A DNA stretch of 64,000 nucleotides, from NCBI RefSeq assembly GCF_030463565.1, contig NC_134646.1:60839710-60903709 (forward strand). Reading direction: 5' to 3'. Below the pieces are notes generated by a model. That model ran no database searches. It was not told the DNA's origin and saw nothing but the letters and a program-made list of their open reading frames with translations. Made by a program: the position numbers and the translations under genes. Position 1 is the first letter of the stretch. Each line of letters opens with the position of its first letter. Shown here piece by piece: positions 62,550 to 64,000 of the stretch. Origin of the DNA: Pelecanus crispus. Its lineage: Eukaryota > Chordata > Aves > Pelecaniformes > Pelecanidae.

Positions 62550-64000
62550 GTATGTAAATTAATTAATCCATGTTACCTACAAGTAACAAGTGTTTGTGTT
62601 ACTGTCTCAATTTTTTGGAGGTTTGTTTGTTTAAAAGTATTGTTCATAAAAGTCACATTTTGTAATGCAGCTACAAGAATACCATTTTCCAAACAGGATA
62701 TTATTAGCTTGGTTGTTAGAGAAGTATGTGAGGTGTTTCGAATAAGTGACGAGGAAATTAATTTTTACCCATCTCAGTCTAAAGTTACACCTAAATCTAG
62801 GCTGTGAAAACAGGTGACCACCAAAAAATCGTGTTGCAACAAAAGGAATTGTTAGTAGTTCATACATCCAGCAACCAGCCAGCCTCATTTCATACCAAGT
62901 TTTAGGATGAAACATTTCAAACTACCAGCTCTTTACTAGATTTTTTTTTTTCCATCCTAAACTTGTTTTAGTCGTAAAGATTAAAAGAACCAAGTTTTTT
63001 ACAAGGCTTCCTTCTACTAGAATTCCTTTTGTTGAATGCAATGTTGTATGTTCTACCTATTAAAATAGCTACTGCAGTCTTGTGGGGGATGTGGTCTGGT
63101 CCATTCTGTTACCTTTCTTTGGTATTGAAGCCAATAGAATTCTTAAAAGTCTGGAGTGGTTTAAAAAGGGAATTAGGCAAATTCATAAAAGATTAATCAG
63201 TAAGTATTTAAAAGCTCAAGGAATCTCACTAATAAGTACCACTTTCCAATTCCCCTATTTCTTTAAGCTTTTGTAATTAGTCATAGCTGGAAACAGGATA
63301 GTGCATAGAGTGACCTTTGAGTTGATTTAATATTATTCTTTTTACTTTCTTATTCAAGTGTATAATAGCTTTGTAGCATTTGCACTGCTCAAATAATATT
63401 AATATTAACCCACAGTATCTAATAGGAAGTATATCAAGCATATTAAAATTTAACAAATCCCAAAGAAATAATTCATATTTTAGGCTACTTTGTTTTTTTC
63501 TGTTAGATCGCTAACAACCTTGATACATTACTGTCAAATATCACAAGACATATCATAAAGTCATCTGACATTTGTTAAAATAGATTAAAAATAGAGAAGC
63601 TTCTTTTTCAACATTTGGTGATCTTCAATTTGGATTGGTTTTAAATTATAAGAAAATTAAAAATAAGATATTAATTTTTTCTCAACTTCTACTGGCTGAA
63701 TATACATTTTAAATTAACAGTTCTTTTATTACCTGTTAATTTTGCTGGGGAGATAGTTATTTATATTTTAAATTATCAAATTACCATGAATTAATCAATC
63801 TTGATGGAAGTGATAGAACCAAATTATGAAGGATGTTTGTTTGTAATTTGCTTGAGCCAAAACTGTAAAGGTTAAATGCTTTGATGTAATGAAAAAAAAA
63901 ATGCATTGAGTACCTTCCATTAGAATTAAAGTATCAATGATACTATGTTAAAATAATTTTTTTTTAAATACTGTTTGCATTAATGAAGGAAAACCTGCTA
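62550..64000 (+). other. PDS5A: PDS5A intron 7, incomplete
   Basis: AT-rich sequence to the window edge. The expected next exon, which in the family begins with FFNQVL, is not found in any frame, so the intron exceeds 1.45 kb. Nothing else is recognised. Confidence 0.85.

Noticed and set aside
62508..62807. 99-codon frame overlapping exon 7
   Set aside because: It is the exon 7 frame continuing into intron 7 past the GTATGT donor; the residues no longer match PDS5A.
62631..62915. 94-codon minus-strand frame in PDS5A intron 7
   Set aside because: No recognisable domain and no flanking repeat structure; likely chance.

Overview
This is vertebrate nuclear DNA, most likely from a bird. It carries the 5' part of one confidently recognised gene, PDS5A (cohesin regulator), on the + strand. 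Six coding exons splice together at canonical GT/AG sites into the first 239 residues. The avian guess rests on the avian-like gene, two very GC-rich CpG islands in otherwise AT-rich DNA, long C/G homopolymers and T/G-rich intronic tracts, and the absence of recognisable mammalian SINEs or L1. The species cannot be named from the sequence.

Layout. 1-3.1 kb: AT-rich DNA with no recognisable gene. 3.2-4.5 kb: CpG island 1, which contains a perfect 45-bp-arm palindrome (4376-4468) and a plausible minus-strand first exon with a donor at 4000/3999. From remembered vertebrate gene order the divergent neighbour of PDS5A is N4BP2, so this island may be its promoter, but no N4BP2 coding exon is visible. 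4.5-6.0 kb: moderately GC-rich, unexplained sequence. 6-21.6 kb: AT-rich intergenic DNA with one relic of a non-LTR retrotransposon reverse transcriptase (about 16.2-16.5 kb). 21.6-23.3 kb: CpG island 2, the PDS5A promoter, with the probable non-coding exon 1 ending at 22494. 23.3-62.5 kb: PDS5A exons 2-7. Intron 2 is about 32.5 kb and fills most of the window. From 62.55 kb to the end is intron 7; the next exon lies outside.

The most notable structure is a 121-bp stretch that is identical, in inverted orientation, in the two CpG islands (4070-4190 and 22175-22295, about 18 kb apart). Relative to the two presumed divergent promoters it has the same orientation in each, and both copies lie upstream of a GAG|GTAAAGGC splice-donor context. 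This may be a duplicated or gene-converted promoter/first-exon module, or an assembly artefact of GC-rich DNA. The perfect palindrome in the same island raises the same question. A second point of interest is a potential alternative terminal exon in intron 6 (58870-59091). It is in frame with exon 6 and stays open for 73 codons to a stop followed by AATAAA.
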